From the NCBI GenBank assembly GCA_965205915.1, contig OZ242191.1:62001-126000 (forward strand): a stretch of 64,000 nt of DNA. The letters run 5' to 3'. The DNA comes from VXMO01 sp965205915 (GTDB lineage: Bacteria > Chloroflexota > Dehalococcoidia > UBA6926). The first letter of the stretch is position 1, and each line of letters begins with the position of its first letter. Positions 17,107 through 26,150 of this stretch are shown one piece after another. Both the position numbers and the translations under genes were made by a program. Under the pieces are notes generated by a model. The model saw only the letters and a program-made list of their open reading frames with translations. It was not told where the DNA came from and did no database searches.

Positions 17107-18621
17107 ATGAAACCGAAGACATGGGTGGTGTTCGCCGCACTAGCGATTATTTTGGCATTGCTATTGAGCGCGGGTTGCGAAAGGGGGGCCACAGCGACGG
17201 CCACTGCTTCCCCCGATTCGTCACTCACAGCGGTACAGCCAACGGCAACTCCGTCCCTGCCGCCGACGCACACGCCCGTGCCGCCAACACCGACGCCAAC
17301 GCCGACATTTGGGGAGCTCACGATTTCACAATTGAACTGGTACGGGGACGGGGAGAGCGATACAGAGGGAAAGTCGTACCTCGTTAGTCTGCTCCTGGAG
17401 ACTTCCTTCAAACACCCACTACTCTTTGAGGCGTTGGTCCAAAAGCCATGGGTAAACCCGGCAGAGGCGCCGAGTACTTTCAGATGGGTCAACGAAGCGA
17501 TAGATCTAATCCGCTTCGTCGCGAGCAGCGCCAACAGCGAAGCTGCGGCCATACAGGTACTGGGCATGCCGTTCCTTGATGCCCTTGATGGCGGAGAATG
17601 GGAAGAATTCTATGCCCTCCGCGACCTCGTGGTAGGGGGCCCCGGCCCCTTCCACAGGTTCCTTGAACACGCCATCGCAAATGGCGGTCTGACTGACAGC
17701 GATAGGGAAGTTGATATCTATCTCATGTACATGGAGGCGCAAGACCCGGCGGGCATGGACCGGATTTTTGGGGGGGAGCTGCCGGCTCCCAGCTACATTT
17801 TCCTGCTTGAAGATTTGGTTCAGTTGTATGCGGAATATCCGGATGCGTATTCTGCAGCGGCCGAGCATTTTCACAAATACTTTGGAGTTTCGGCGTTGGT
17901 GTCGAGAGTCCATGACCTTGCTGTCGTCGACGAACAATTGGCTGAACGGCTAGCGCAGATGCCGTTCAATCGCCTCGGGAGAAGCCTTGATATTACGGCA
18001 TGGGTCTTTATGACCAGAGTTGCGCAGGAGGACGTAGATGCCGCAGCGGGCATTCTCGAGACTCATGAAATGGGCGGAGGGGTAGATGACACTGAGTTGG
18101 CCGTGTTCGTGATGGACATTGCCTCCGTGTTTGCCCAGGATACCGTCGAGACTATTCGGACCTTTGATTGGGTCGCAGACGGTCTGCGCGCGCCGCGTTT
18201 TCCAGAAGACGATAGAGGATCTTTTGTACTCCCAAGTGGCGAAGAAAGGGCTATCGAGAACATATTGTGGGCTGCACATCGAAATGAGCCCTGGCTCGAC
18301 AAACTGTTGGCAAAGAACTGGCTCAAGGACGATTTAACGTTCGATGAAGTCGACGTCGTCAATGAGCTTCATCAATCGGAAAGTGAGGTTACAGGTTTAC
18401 TTCTTGATATGGAATTCCTGGACGAAGTTGATCAGGCAGACGGCTTGTTACTTTCACGAATTCGGCATTTCCTGACTGATTCTTCGGGTTCGCCAGAGTC
18501 TCAATTGTCCGAACTGTTGGATGACAGCAGGATCAATGGGGAGATTACGGATGCCAACCGACATCACGTCAAGCCTGCCATCGAGGATGCGCTGGAGAGG
18601 CTTGGGACGGGAGGCGGGTAG
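17107..18621 (+). CDS. second W-x-D repeat lipoprotein
   Basis: ATG 17107 has GAGGGGGG 5 nt upstream and starts MKPKTWVVFAALAIILALL with lipobox LSAGC; the longer frame from 16981 only adds non-coding leader. A Thr/Pro linker follows, then ~430 residues predicted mainly helical. Scattered units resemble those of the gene at 1-1993: QKPWVNPAEAPS, FDWVADGLRAP, AKNWLKDDLTFDEV. This copy is more diverged and shorter (504 residues). It probably sits on the outer surface. Function unknown. It has no sequence in common with the module family around it. Confidence 0.8.
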   Translation: MKPKTWVVFAALAIILALLLSAGCERGATATATASPDSSLTAVQPTATPSLPPTHTPVPPTPTPTPTFGELTISQLNWYGDGESDTEGKSYLVSLLLETSFKHPLLFEALVQKPWVNPAEAPSTFRWVNEAIDLIRFVASSANSEAAAIQVLGMPFLDALDGGEWEEFYALRDLVVGGPGPFHRFLEHAIANGGLTDSDREVDIYLMYMEAQDPAGMDRIFGGELPAPSYIFLLEDLVQLYAEYPDAYSAAAEHFHKYFGVSALVSRVHDLAVVDEQLAERLAQMPFNRLGRSLDITAWVFMTRVAQEDVDAAAGILETHEMGGGVDDTELAVFVMDIASVFAQDTVETIRTFDWVADGLRAPRFPEDDRGSFVLPSGEERAIENILWAAHRNEPWLDKLLAKNWLKDDLTFDEVDVVNELHQSESEVTGLLLDMEFLDEVDQADGLLLSRIRHFLTDSSGSPESQLSELLDDSRINGEITDANRHHVKPAIEDALERLGTGGG

Positions 18622-18778
18622 GGGATGTTGTGGCCCTGCGGGCCACGGGGTGGATTCCGGCGTTCGCGGGAATGAGGGGTGGGGGGGGGGGGGGGGTGGG
18701 GGGGGGGGGGGCGGGAAGGGAAAGGCGGGGGGATTGGCTTTCTGTTTCACCACCGTGTCTTTCCTAGCGTGTGAACTC
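18622..18778. repeat. palindrome and long G tracts
   Basis: A dispersed palindrome (GGATTCCGGCGTTCGCGGGAA) lies at about 18652-18672. It is followed at about 18677-18712 by nearly uninterrupted G runs. No gene. The G tracts could form quadruplexes and are also places where assembly may be wrong. Confidence 0.6.
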
Positions 18779-18806
18779 TTGACGGACTAAAGCATAAGGT
18801 TAGACT
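18779..18806 (+). promoter_or_regulatory. copied promoter TTGACG-16-TAGACT
   Basis: TTGACG at 18779-18784 and TAGACT at 18801-18806, with the same 16-nt spacer and downstream leader as 11518-11592. It now drives the remnant at 18854 and probably paralogue F. Confidence 0.6.
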
Positions 18807-18853
18807 GGGCGGCAGCGGCGTGGGTACGGATTACCCGGAGGCTCCGAGGTTCG

Positions 18854-19045
18854 ATGAGCAGAGTAAGAGCACTGATCGGTTATCTGCTTGAGGGCATACC
18901 GTGCGTGGTACTCGGCATTTGCAGCTACGCCGACTACATCATGGGTAGAGTCGAGAAGCCGACAGCAATTCCGAACGAGGATCGGGACTACCTCCGGGAC
19001 GTATATTACAACCATACGCCGCATCCGGTTTCGTCAGGGCAGTGA
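18854..19045 (+). pseudogene. chimeric remnant: start of paralogue C joined to metzincin end
   Basis: The first nine codons (MSRVRALIG) are those of paralogue C. After a short stretch sharing TATCTGCTTGAGGGC with 6503-6517, the frame continues with the last ~40 residues of the protease at 4508 (DYIMGRVEKPTAIPNEDRDY). No zinc motif remains. The 63-codon frame is intact and has a promoter, so a short peptide may be made, but it looks like deletion debris. Confidence 0.7.
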
Positions 19046-19059
19046 CAGGAGGTGCAGCG

Positions 19060-20691
19060 ATGTTGGCAATGGTACGCCGAAGACGACGCCTCTACTCCGT
19101 TGCTGGAGTCCTCATAGTCCTGGCCGTGGCGTTGGCAGCCGCCGTCCTCTATGCCGGATCAATGAGTCTGAACGGGAATTCGCCACTGCCGGGCGCGCCT
19201 GGAGGCTTGCAGCGAGAGTCTGGTTGGTATCCTCCCCCCGACTTCCCCCCGACTTCGCTGGAGGAGAGGATAGTGCGGAGTGACGCCATAGCAAGGGTGA
19301 CTCTGGTATCCGCGGCCCAGGTGGTGGAGGAAATCTCCGGATGGCCCAGCCAAGGAGACACTTCGTACGCAAACGCGCTGGAGTTCAGGTTCAATGTACT
19401 GGAGCACCTGAAGGGGAGCGGTGGAAGCGAGGTTGTGGCGATAGCAGTTGACTGGTATGAGTTTTTTGCAACTAGGGCGGAGGCGGGCGCAGGCGCAGAA
19501 GACTTCCTGGGAGAGAGGGACACAAGGTGGGACGCCCGGGAGGCGATAGTGTTCCTGCATGATGACGACCCGTATCTGCCAAGCACCGGGCAAGCGGACA
19601 GGTACCTCCTCTGGTTTCTGCGCAACACCTATGGGCAGGAAATCTACACTATAGCCAGCCCCTCCAAGATGTGGCTGCCGGCGGCGTCTGACAGTCTACC
19701 AGTACCAGTTGACCAGGCGAGGGCATCCAGCGGAGGGACGCAGCGCTTCCTTCTTGAGGAGCCGCCTTCGGGGGGCGGGGCAGTGCTTTCAAGGATGGCG
19801 CGGGCCCTGTCGGGCGATCAGGGCGCGTCGCAGGCCGCCACCATCAACCTGGCGGACATGAAGACAAAGATCGCAGAGCTGGACGCGGAGGTCGGGGAGG
19901 GGGACGGCTCGGAGGAGTACCGGGAGTGCGTCCAGTTCAAGTACGAGTGGGAGAACAATGTAAGCCTAAGGAAGGAAGAACGCGCCGCCCAGGGCGAAGG
20001 TTACTACTACGAGCGGTACGACCATGCACTGGCCTCCGGGCAGGCGGCGGGCAGCCTGTTCTACACCTACGAGCTCTGGCAAATCTGGGTGATTGACTAT
20101 GGCGAGACCATCCCCAGCAAGTATGCGAGCATGTTCCAGCTGGACGGGCAGGACGAGAACCTTTTCGACGTGGAGTACCCCGGCGAGGTGTCCCCGGAAC
20201 GTCCCCTCCCGGCGGGGGACTACAAGTTCTACCTCTTCGCCATGGAACCGGAGGTTCTAGTCTGCGACGGGCTGCCGGATGAGGAGCGGACGAGGTTGGA
20301 GCACTTCGTGACCGTCACCGCTCCCAGTGGGACTCTTCATGAGGCGTTCTTTGACCCGGTGGCTCTGAGCGGTGGCGGTGTCGGGGCGACGGGATCGTCC
20401 GGGGTGATTGATCCTGACGAGTTCACCGTCGGCAGTGATGATGTCGAGATTGATGGCCTGGAGTGGCGGAGCGGGTCGGTGGTGCTGGAGCTGGATGACC
20501 ATGTTTCGCTGTCCGGCCAAACGCTGGACTTCATCGAGCTTGACGGGTCTATCGACACTTCGCTGGACTTTGCTGATGCGCTGGTGAATGAGTCTGTTGG
20601 GCTGTGGTCTTGGAGCGTTGATTCGCAGCCGTGGGAGGACGGGGATCTGTTGATGGTGCGGATTCGGGAGACGGATACGGCGGCGGGGTAG
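19060..20691 (+). CDS. paralogue F: near-duplicate of paralogue B
   Basis: ATG 19060 with AGGAGG upstream. The first ~420 codons are almost identical to the gene at 6682, including leader and flanking protease end, so a ~1.4 kb block was duplicated. Differences cluster in the last quarter. The conserved module begins TLHEAFFDPVALSGGG, but its last strand (NESVGLWSWSVDSQPW) is of the paralogue E type, and there is no Thr/Pro tail. This mosaic suggests recombination inside the gene. It has an N-terminal hydrophobic anchor at about residues 12-32. Function unknown. Confidence 0.78.
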   Translation: MLAMVRRRRRLYSVAGVLIVLAVALAAAVLYAGSMSLNGNSPLPGAPGGLQRESGWYPPPDFPPTSLEERIVRSDAIARVTLVSAAQVVEEISGWPSQGDTSYANALEFRFNVLEHLKGSGGSEVVAIAVDWYEFFATRAEAGAGAEDFLGERDTRWDAREAIVFLHDDDPYLPSTGQADRYLLWFLRNTYGQEIYTIASPSKMWLPAASDSLPVPVDQARASSGGTQRFLLEEPPSGGGAVLSRMARALSGDQGASQAATINLADMKTKIAELDAEVGEGDGSEEYRECVQFKYEWENNVSLRKEERAAQGEGYYYERYDHALASGQAAGSLFYTYELWQIWVIDYGETIPSKYASMFQLDGQDENLFDVEYPGEVSPERPLPAGDYKFYLFAMEPEVLVCDGLPDEERTRLEHFVTVTAPSGTLHEAFFDPVALSGGGVGATGSSGVIDPDEFTVGSDDVEIDGLEWRSGSVVLELDDHVSLSGQTLDFIELDGSIDTSLDFADALVNESVGLWSWSVDSQPWEDGDLLMVRIRETDTAAG

Positions 20692-20742
20692 GGCTACGGG
20701 ATGGATTCCGGTTTTCGCCGGAATGAGGGGACTTTTGGGGCT

Positions 20743-22425
20743 TTAGAGGGGCGCGGTTTGGATTAGGAGGCGGGGGCGGCGGCGGGTGTCTTTGTAGATG
20801 AAGTTGTTTAGCTCTTCGCGGACGGTGGATTCGATGGCGTTGAGGGCTTTGTCGGGGTTGGAGGCGGCTCTACCCTGAACTTTGGCGACGGCGTCGTCCA
20901 CGACCTCCACGAGGCGCGCGGAGAGGTCATCGGCGCGTTCGCGGTCGACGAATCCCATGACGGAAATGACGGGGTCGCCGACAAGTTCAAATGTTTCTGA
21001 GTCAAGGGGGAGAGAGACGGCGACGATGCCGTCGCGGGAGAGGGCGGCGCGCTCTTGCAGAACATCGGCGTCGACGCTGCCGACCTGGAGGCCGGAGACG
21101 AAGCGGTCGCGCAGGTTGAGTTGCTCGGTGATTTGAGCTTCGCCGGTGTGATTGATTTCCAACACGTCACCGTCTGCCATCAGGAAGATATTGTCGTCCG
21201 GGACGCCGACGGATTCGGCGAGGCGGGTGTGGTGTACGAGGTGACGATAGTCGCCGTGGATCGGCACGAAGTAGCGCGGTTTGGTGAGCCGCAGCATGAG
21301 CTTGAGGTCTTCCTGGCTGGCGTGGCCACGCACGTGAACCTGCTCCGTGCGGCTGTAGAGGACGTCTGCGCCAAGCCGGAAGAGGCCATCAATGGTCTGG
21401 CCGACGACGGCCTCGTTTCCCGGGATGGGGTTGGAGGAGATGATTATGGTGTCGCCGGGCTCAATGCGGACTTGTTGGTGGGTGCCTCTCGCCATGCGCA
21501 CGAGGGCGGATGTGGGCTCGCCCTGCGCGCCGGTGGTCATGATGACGGTTTTTTCCGGGATGCTGGATTCAAGTTGGTTGGCGGGGATGATCAAGCCCTC
21601 CGGCACGCGGAGGTAGCCAAGTTCCGTGGCGAGTCGGACATTGTCGACCATGCTGCGACCGACGATGCCTAGCCTGCGTCCGTGTATTGCCGCAGCATCC
21701 GCCACTTGCTGGATCCGCGAGATAAGAGAGGCAAAGCTGGCGACGATGACTCGGCCCTGCGCCTCGCCGATGAAACGGGTCAGCGCCTTGCCAACGACAG
21801 CCTCTGAGGGTGTGTGGCCGGCGACGTCCGCGTAGGTGGAATCGGATAAGAGAAGCAGGACGCCATCCTCACCGGCCTGCGCGAGGCGCTGGAAATCGGT
21901 CGGCCTGCCGTCCACAGGGGTGTGGTCGAGCTTGAAATCGCCGGTGTGGACTAATTTGCCGACGGGGGTGTCGATGATGACGCCGGTGGCGTCGGGTATG
22001 GAGTGGTTGACGCGGAAGAGGGTTACGCCGAATGGGCCGAGGTTGATCGTGTCACCGGGCTCGATGGTTTCCAGGGAAGAGCCGCGCAGCCGACGGGATT
22101 CGCGGAGCTTGACGGAGACGAGGCCGATGGTCAGGGCGGTGCCGTACACGGGTGCGCCCACATCCGGGAGGATGTGCTGGAGGCCACCAATGTGATCCTC
22201 ATGGCCGTGGGTGATGACCATGCCGACAACTTTGTCGCGGCGGTCGATGACGTATTGGGCGTCCGGCAGGACGATATCGACGCCGTGCTGGGCCTCATCC
22301 GGGAACATCAGGCCGCAGTCGATGACGAGGATAGCCTCGCCGTACTCGATGGCCATCATGTTCTTGCCGATTTCGCCAAGACCCCCGAGGGGGATGATGC
22401 GGAGGTTAGGGTTCTTATTGGACAT
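20743..22425 (-). CDS. rnj: ribonuclease J
   Basis: About 560 residues, the usual length. It is a metallo-beta-lactamase/beta-CASP nuclease: LGGLGEIGKNM near the start, HGHEDHIGG zinc motif, HTGDFKLDHTPV, SDSTYA, and the beta-CASP motif HVRGHASQEDL then PIHGDYRHL. Known members process and degrade RNA in the cytoplasm by endo- and 5'-exonuclease action. ATG 22425 is chosen because MSNKNPNLRIIPLGG fits family N-termini; longer frames overlap the upstream gene. It lies 19 bp after the UDG stop and is probably cotranscribed with it. No strong ribosome site is seen. Confidence 0.95.
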   Translation of the reverse strand: MSNKNPNLRIIPLGGLGEIGKNMMAIEYGEAILVIDCGLMFPDEAQHGVDIVLPDAQYVIDRRDKVVGMVITHGHEDHIGGLQHILPDVGAPVYGTALTIGLVSVKLRESRRLRGSSLETIEPGDTINLGPFGVTLFRVNHSIPDATGVIIDTPVGKLVHTGDFKLDHTPVDGRPTDFQRLAQAGEDGVLLLLSDSTYADVAGHTPSEAVVGKALTRFIGEAQGRVIVASFASLISRIQQVADAAAIHGRRLGIVGRSMVDNVRLATELGYLRVPEGLIIPANQLESSIPEKTVIMTTGAQGEPTSALVRMARGTHQQVRIEPGDTIIISSNPIPGNEAVVGQTIDGLFRLGADVLYSRTEQVHVRGHASQEDLKLMLRLTKPRYFVPIHGDYRHLVHHTRLAESVGVPDDNIFLMADGDVLEINHTGEAQITEQLNLRDRFVSGLQVGSVDADVLQERAALSRDGIVAVSLPLDSETFELVGDPVISVMGFVDRERADDLSARLVEVVDDAVAKVQGRAASNPDKALNAIESTVREELNNFIYKDTRRRPRLLIQTAPL

Positions 22426-22444
22426 TGCGGTGATGTGTGACGGG

Positions 22445-23110
22445 CTAGAAGAGGCTTGGTTGCTCTCCGCCGCCATCCTTTCTATGAGGTTCATCTGAAT
22501 TGTAGGCTGCCTGCGGATCGGCGACATTACCCGTGAGGCGGCGTCGCGCGGTCTCAAGCGCGGTGGGGATGTTCCGGAAATCTTCGACGATTACATCCCG
22601 CAGGCGCTGTTGGCGCAGGGCGGCGGCGGGGTGATAGATGGGGTAGACGGCGAGATCGTCCTTGTAGAGGAGTTGGCCGCGGGCGCGTGAGATGGTCTCG
22701 CGGGGAAAGAGGCGTGTCAGAGAGAAGCGCCCAAGCGTGACGAGCAGGGTGGGGTTGACGAGTTGGAGCTGTCGGCGTAGGTAGAGGTCTTCGCAGATGT
22801 CCATCTCATCGGCGCGGGGGTCGCGGTTGTCGGGCGGACGGCACTTGACGGTGTTGGTGATGTAGACGTCCTTTCGTTCCCATCCGACGGTTGCCAGTAA
22901 TTCGTCGAGGAACTTGCCGGCTGCGCCAACGAATGGGCGGCCCTGCTTGTCCTCGTTGAACCCTGGCCCTTCGCCGATGAACATGACATCGGCATCGGAC
23001 GCGCCTTCACCGGGGACCGCGATTGTGCGGCCTTCGGCGAGCCTGCATTCCGTGCAAGACGCTATCTCGAGGGCGATGGCGCGCAAGGCGTCTGCGGCGT
23101 CAGCGACCAT
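22445..23110 (-). CDS. family 4 (Fe-S) uracil-DNA glycosylase
   Basis: Removes uracil from DNA in base-excision repair. Motifs: CTECRLAEGRTIAVPGEG near the start, GEGPGFNEDKQGRPFVG (uracil-binding motif A), ITNTVKCRPPDNRDP, and YHPAAALR near the end. Four Cys (CxxC near residue 20, KC at the P-loop, C of CEDLY) fit the 4Fe-4S cluster of family 4. Start ATG 23110 gives MVADAADALRAIALE; ATG 23161 is possible but adds an unlikely extension. Downstream is RNase J. Confidence 0.93.
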   Translation of the reverse strand: MVADAADALRAIALEIASCTECRLAEGRTIAVPGEGASDADVMFIGEGPGFNEDKQGRPFVGAAGKFLDELLATVGWERKDVYITNTVKCRPPDNRDPRADEMDICEDLYLRRQLQLVNPTLLVTLGRFSLTRLFPRETISRARGQLLYKDDLAVYPIYHPAAALRQQRLRDVIVEDFRNIPTALETARRRLTGNVADPQAAYNSDEPHRKDGGGEQPSLF

Positions 23111-23184
23111 GATATTCAGATGTTGGGACGGATCCGCTGAGAAACATGGCCCGTGTCCCAATCAGCCGGTTTGGGCCGGAGAGA

Positions 23185-23445
23185 CTAGGCGTCCTCGATC
23201 CCGTGCTCGTCCTTGAGGTAGCTGATTGCGTCCTGGACCGTGATGATCTTCTCGGCATGCTCATCCGGAATCTCGATGTCCTTGTCCTTGCCGAACTCTT
23301 CTTCAAGCGCCATGACGAGTTCGACCATGTCCAGAGAATCTGCATTGAGGTCATCGACGAAGGCGGATTCGGGTGTAACCCGCTCTGCCTCCACGCCGAG
23401 CTGATCGACAATAACCTGCGTGACCCTATCTGATACGGTAGCCAC
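23185..23445 (-). CDS. acpP: acyl carrier protein
   Basis: 86 residues, acidic, with the phosphopantetheine attachment motif NADSLDMVELVM (the Ser of DSL). It carries growing acyl chains in fatty acid synthesis. The start codon is GTG 23445, with AGGGAGGG 8 nt upstream. It is downstream of fabD and nusB on the same strand, so a lipid-synthesis operon is likely. Confidence 0.96.
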   Translation of the reverse strand: MATVSDRVTQVIVDQLGVEAERVTPESAFVDDLNADSLDMVELVMALEEEFGKDKDIEIPDEHAEKIITVQDAISYLKDEHGIEDA

Positions 23446-23489
23446 GTAGCAATCCCTCCCTAGAAATGATTGGTGTCCATAGACTTACA

Positions 23490-24020
23490 TTAGGGGTCAG
23501 GCGAGAGTTCCGCAAGCACACCACCCAGCACACCGTGAACAAAACGGGCTGAGGATTCCGCGCCGTAGGTCCTGGCGAGTTCGACGGCCTCCGCTATCGC
23601 CATCGCGACAGGCACGCGATCATGGGTGATTTCCGTCAGGGCGAGCCGTATCGCGTTGCGGTCGACGGCGGCTAGTTGGCTGACAGGGTAGGCGGTGGCG
23701 TGGGCCTGGATCAGGCCGTCAAGGCGCTCCTCGTCCTCCTGCACATCTCCCACGAGGGTTGAGGCGTAGGACAGGACGGACTCGCGGTCTGCGTCGACGA
23801 TGAAATCGTCGGCAATCCAAGTGAGGGAGTCGTCGGGGGGATGTTTAACGGCGTCCCACTCAAAGAGAGCCTGAAGGGCGATGGCGCGCGCGTTGCGGCG
23901 AGATTCCGTGAATTTCTTCTCGGTGGCTCCGGGGATTCCTACGACGGGTTCGCGGACGGTTTCACCGTCTGCGTTTTCCTCACCGTTGAGGCCGCCACTC
24001 TCAGACATTGTGGACACCAT
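23490..24020 (-). CDS. nusB: transcription antitermination factor NusB
   Basis: 176 residues. After a ~40-residue acidic N-terminal extension comes the helical NusB fold: RRNARAIALQALFEWD, then AVDRNAIRLALTEITHDRVP and INEAVELA-like AIAEAVELARTYG, ending FVHGVLGGVLAEL. NusB with NusE binds boxA RNA in rRNA antitermination. It starts 9 bp after the fabD stop; M5 (24008) is an alternative start. The N-terminal extension is longer than in E. coli NusB. Confidence 0.93.
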   Translation of the reverse strand: MVSTMSESGGLNGEENADGETVREPVVGIPGATEKKFTESRRNARAIALQALFEWDAVKHPPDDSLTWIADDFIVDADRESVLSYASTLVGDVQEDEERLDGLIQAHATAYPVSQLAAVDRNAIRLALTEITHDRVPVAMAIAEAVELARTYGAESSARFVHGVLGGVLAELSPDP

Positions 24021-24029
24021 CTGCGCCGT

Positions 24030-24950
24030 CTAGCCCTTCAACTCTTCCAATTCTTCGAGGGTGCCGATGTTCATGACTTCCGCCTCAGCGAATGTGCGCT
24101 TGACCAAGCCCGTCAGAACCTTGCCGGGGCCGATCTCAACGAACATGGTGACGCCGTTGTCACGCAGGTATTCGACGGTGCGGAACCACTGGACGGAGCT
24201 GCGAATCTGACGCGCGAGCTCGTCGGTGATTTCGTCGGCCGTCTCAAGGGGCTGGGCGGTGACGTTGCCGATGACGGGGTAGGTGGGGGCGGAGATGGAG
24301 GCGGATTCGAGGGCGGTTCTCATGCCGGGGACGGCGGGATCCATGAGGGAGGAGTGGAACGCGGCACTCACCGTCAGGGGGACGACGCGACGCGCGCCGG
24401 CCTCTTCAGCAGCTTTCTGCGCCGCCTCAATGCCCTCTTTGGAGCCGCTTATGACGATCTGTTCAGCGGAGTTCAGATTGGCCATGTCAACGCCGTTGGC
24501 TTCGCAGATTGCCTGGAGTTGGTCTTCCGGCATACCCATGACGGCGGCCATCGCGCCCTCTCGCTCATCACCGGCGGCCTGCATAAGTCGACCGCGCTCA
24601 CGAACGAGCTTGACGGCGTCCGTGAATGTCATTGAACCGGCAGCGACGAGAGACGAGTATTCGCCAAGGCTGTGGCCGGCGGTGTATGCGGGCGTGAGGC
24701 CCTTGGCCTGCAAGGCGTCACGAGCCGCCTCAAATGCCGCGACAGAGGCGGTGAGGATGGCGGGCTGGGTGTTGATGGTTTGTGTCAGTGTCTCCATCGG
24801 GCCTTCAAAGCAGAGTTGGGACAGCGGGAATCCGAGGGCCTGATCGGCCTCGTCAAATATGGCCTTTGCGGCGGGAACGGCATCGTATAGGTCCTTGCCC
24901 ATGCCGACGGTCTGAGCGCCCTGGCCGGGGAAGAGAAATGCGACTGTCAT
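24030..24950 (-). CDS. fabD: malonyl-CoA:ACP transacylase
   Basis: 306 residues, typical length. Motifs: FLFPGQGAQTVGMGKDLY at the start, AGHSLGEYSSLVAAG with the nucleophilic Ser, AAFHSSLMDPA with the catalytic His, and VEIGPGKVLTGLVK near the end. It transfers malonyl groups from CoA to ACP for fatty acid elongation. First gene of fabD-nusB-acpP in the direction of transcription. Confidence 0.97.
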   Translation of the reverse strand: MTVAFLFPGQGAQTVGMGKDLYDAVPAAKAIFDEADQALGFPLSQLCFEGPMETLTQTINTQPAILTASVAAFEAARDALQAKGLTPAYTAGHSLGEYSSLVAAGSMTFTDAVKLVRERGRLMQAAGDEREGAMAAVMGMPEDQLQAICEANGVDMANLNSAEQIVISGSKEGIEAAQKAAEEAGARRVVPLTVSAAFHSSLMDPAVPGMRTALESASISAPTYPVIGNVTAQPLETADEITDELARQIRSSVQWFRTVEYLRDNGVTMFVEIGPGKVLTGLVKRTFAEAEVMNIGTLEELEELKG

Positions 24951-25061
24951 TATTTATTACTCCCTTTGTTTCCTGTGTCCTCGCGCTTGCGCCCTCTCCG
25001 TCACGGTTAGCGGCCTACCACGGGCGCGGTGGCAGGATGATTGGAAGGTTTTGCTCGGGGG

Positions 25062-25256
25062 TTATTCGGCGGCGGCGCGGCGCGGTGTGATGACCTGCCG
25101 ACCGTTGTATGTGCCACATGAGGGGCATGCGCGATGGGCGAGCCGCGCGTTTCCGCAGGTTGGGCACGCCGATGTTTGCACCGGTGTGCGGGCGGTGTGC
25201 GCCATCCGCTTGTTCTGGCGGGCGTTTGACCGTCGCCGCTTTGGTAGTGGTGGCAT
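25062..25256 (-). CDS. rpmF: 50S ribosomal protein L32
   Basis: 64 residues from ATG 25256: MPPLPKRRRSNARQNKRMAH, then a zinc ribbon CPTCGN..CPSCGTYNGR. The longer frame from 25343 is not needed. It follows yceD by 38 bp, the common yceD-rpmF pair, and lies upstream of fabD, which is often next to it. Confidence 0.95.
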   Translation of the reverse strand: MPPLPKRRRSNARQNKRMAHTARTPVQTSACPTCGNARLAHRACPSCGTYNGRQVITPRRAAAE

Positions 25257-25294
25257 GATTCCTTGAGTCCTTTCCGTTTCTATGTCCGGGGGCG

Positions 25295-25810
25295 CTATTG
25301 ATCCGGGTTTGCGTTCCAAATATGTTGCAGAGCCGCAGCCCACTCACTTTGAGCGGAACCTGACGGACACTTGCAGGATACCGTATTGCGGTCCGCTCCG
25401 CACTGTGGGCAGAGGCCGGCGCAATCCGGTTTGCAGATGGGATTCTGCGGTTCGTGCATGATCAGGTGTTGGCGAACGGCGTCTGCGATATCAAGGTGGT
25501 GCGTCTCACTGATCAGCAGGTCTTCGATGGTGTCGCGCTCCGGCAATTTGCGGCCGGTGGCGATATCGATGACAGGGTAGAACTCTTCGTCGAATGAGAA
25601 TTGCATCTTGTGGGTGTAGGGCTTGAGGCAGAGGGAGCAGGTGCGTCCCTGTTCGGAGGCGCAGGTGGCGGAGACGAGGATGCCGACGTCCGTACGCATA
25701 AGTTCGGCCTCACAGTTGACGTTGGCATCGTCGACGATCTCGCCGATGAAGCCGTATTCACGGCTCTCGCCGATGGGTTCCTGCATGAGGGCGCTGATGT
25801 TGATTAGCAT
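25295..25810 (-). CDS. yceD: YceD/DUF177 family protein
   Basis: 171 residues from ATG 25810 (MLINISALMQEPIGESREY). It has CASEQGRTCSLCLKPY in the middle and C..CAGLCPQCG near the end, typical of DUF177 proteins, which in E. coli and plants affect 23S rRNA accumulation. The 5' extension to 26011 is repeat sequence read as protein and is excluded. Paired with rpmF. Confidence 0.9.
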   Translation of the reverse strand: MLINISALMQEPIGESREYGFIGEIVDDANVNCEAELMRTDVGILVSATCASEQGRTCSLCLKPYTHKMQFSFDEEFYPVIDIATGRKLPERDTIEDLLISETHHLDIADAVRQHLIMHEPQNPICKPDCAGLCPQCGADRNTVSCKCPSGSAQSEWAAALQHIWNANPDQ

Positions 25811-25867
25811 TTTGGGGGCTCGCGATTTTGGTTGGTTGACACTACTTTGGCGGGTTGGGAAATGGAG

Positions 25868-25990
25868 GTCAAGATTCCCGCGTTCGCGGGAATGACGGGT
25901 TGGGGGGGGGATGGCGGGTGGAATGACGGTTGGTTGGCGTGTCGCATTTGGGTGGGATGGGCCCCCGCCTGCGCGGAGGGGGCGGGGTAC
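25868..25990. repeat. dispersed palindromes upstream of yceD
   Basis: One copy at about 25872-25900 (ATTCCCGC..GCGGGAAT, GACGGG flank) and a CCCCCGCCTGCGCGG type at about 25962. No gene in 25811-26042. Confidence 0.6.
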
Positions 25991-26042
25991 GGAGTCGGGG
26001 GTTCGGGGCACGGAGGGATACGGGGTACGGAGTGGGGGGATG

Positions 26043-26150
26043 TTATGAAGCGGTGGGGGTTAGTAACTCCGGGAAATAGTTCGAGAAGAAGCCTCTATCA
26101 TTTTGGAGGAATATGTCCAGGAGAATGTTCGTGTCGACAGCGGTGATCAT
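26043..26150 (-). pseudogene. truncated PIN-domain (VapC-type) toxin
   Basis: ATG 26150 overlaps the antitoxin stop by 4 bp (ATGA), as in intact toxin-antitoxin pairs. It reads MITAVDTNILLDIFLQND, the first acidic motif of PIN nucleases, and then only 17 more residues before TAA 26043. Full PIN toxins have about 130 residues with two or three more acidic residues, so this is an inactive stub. Confidence 0.75.
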
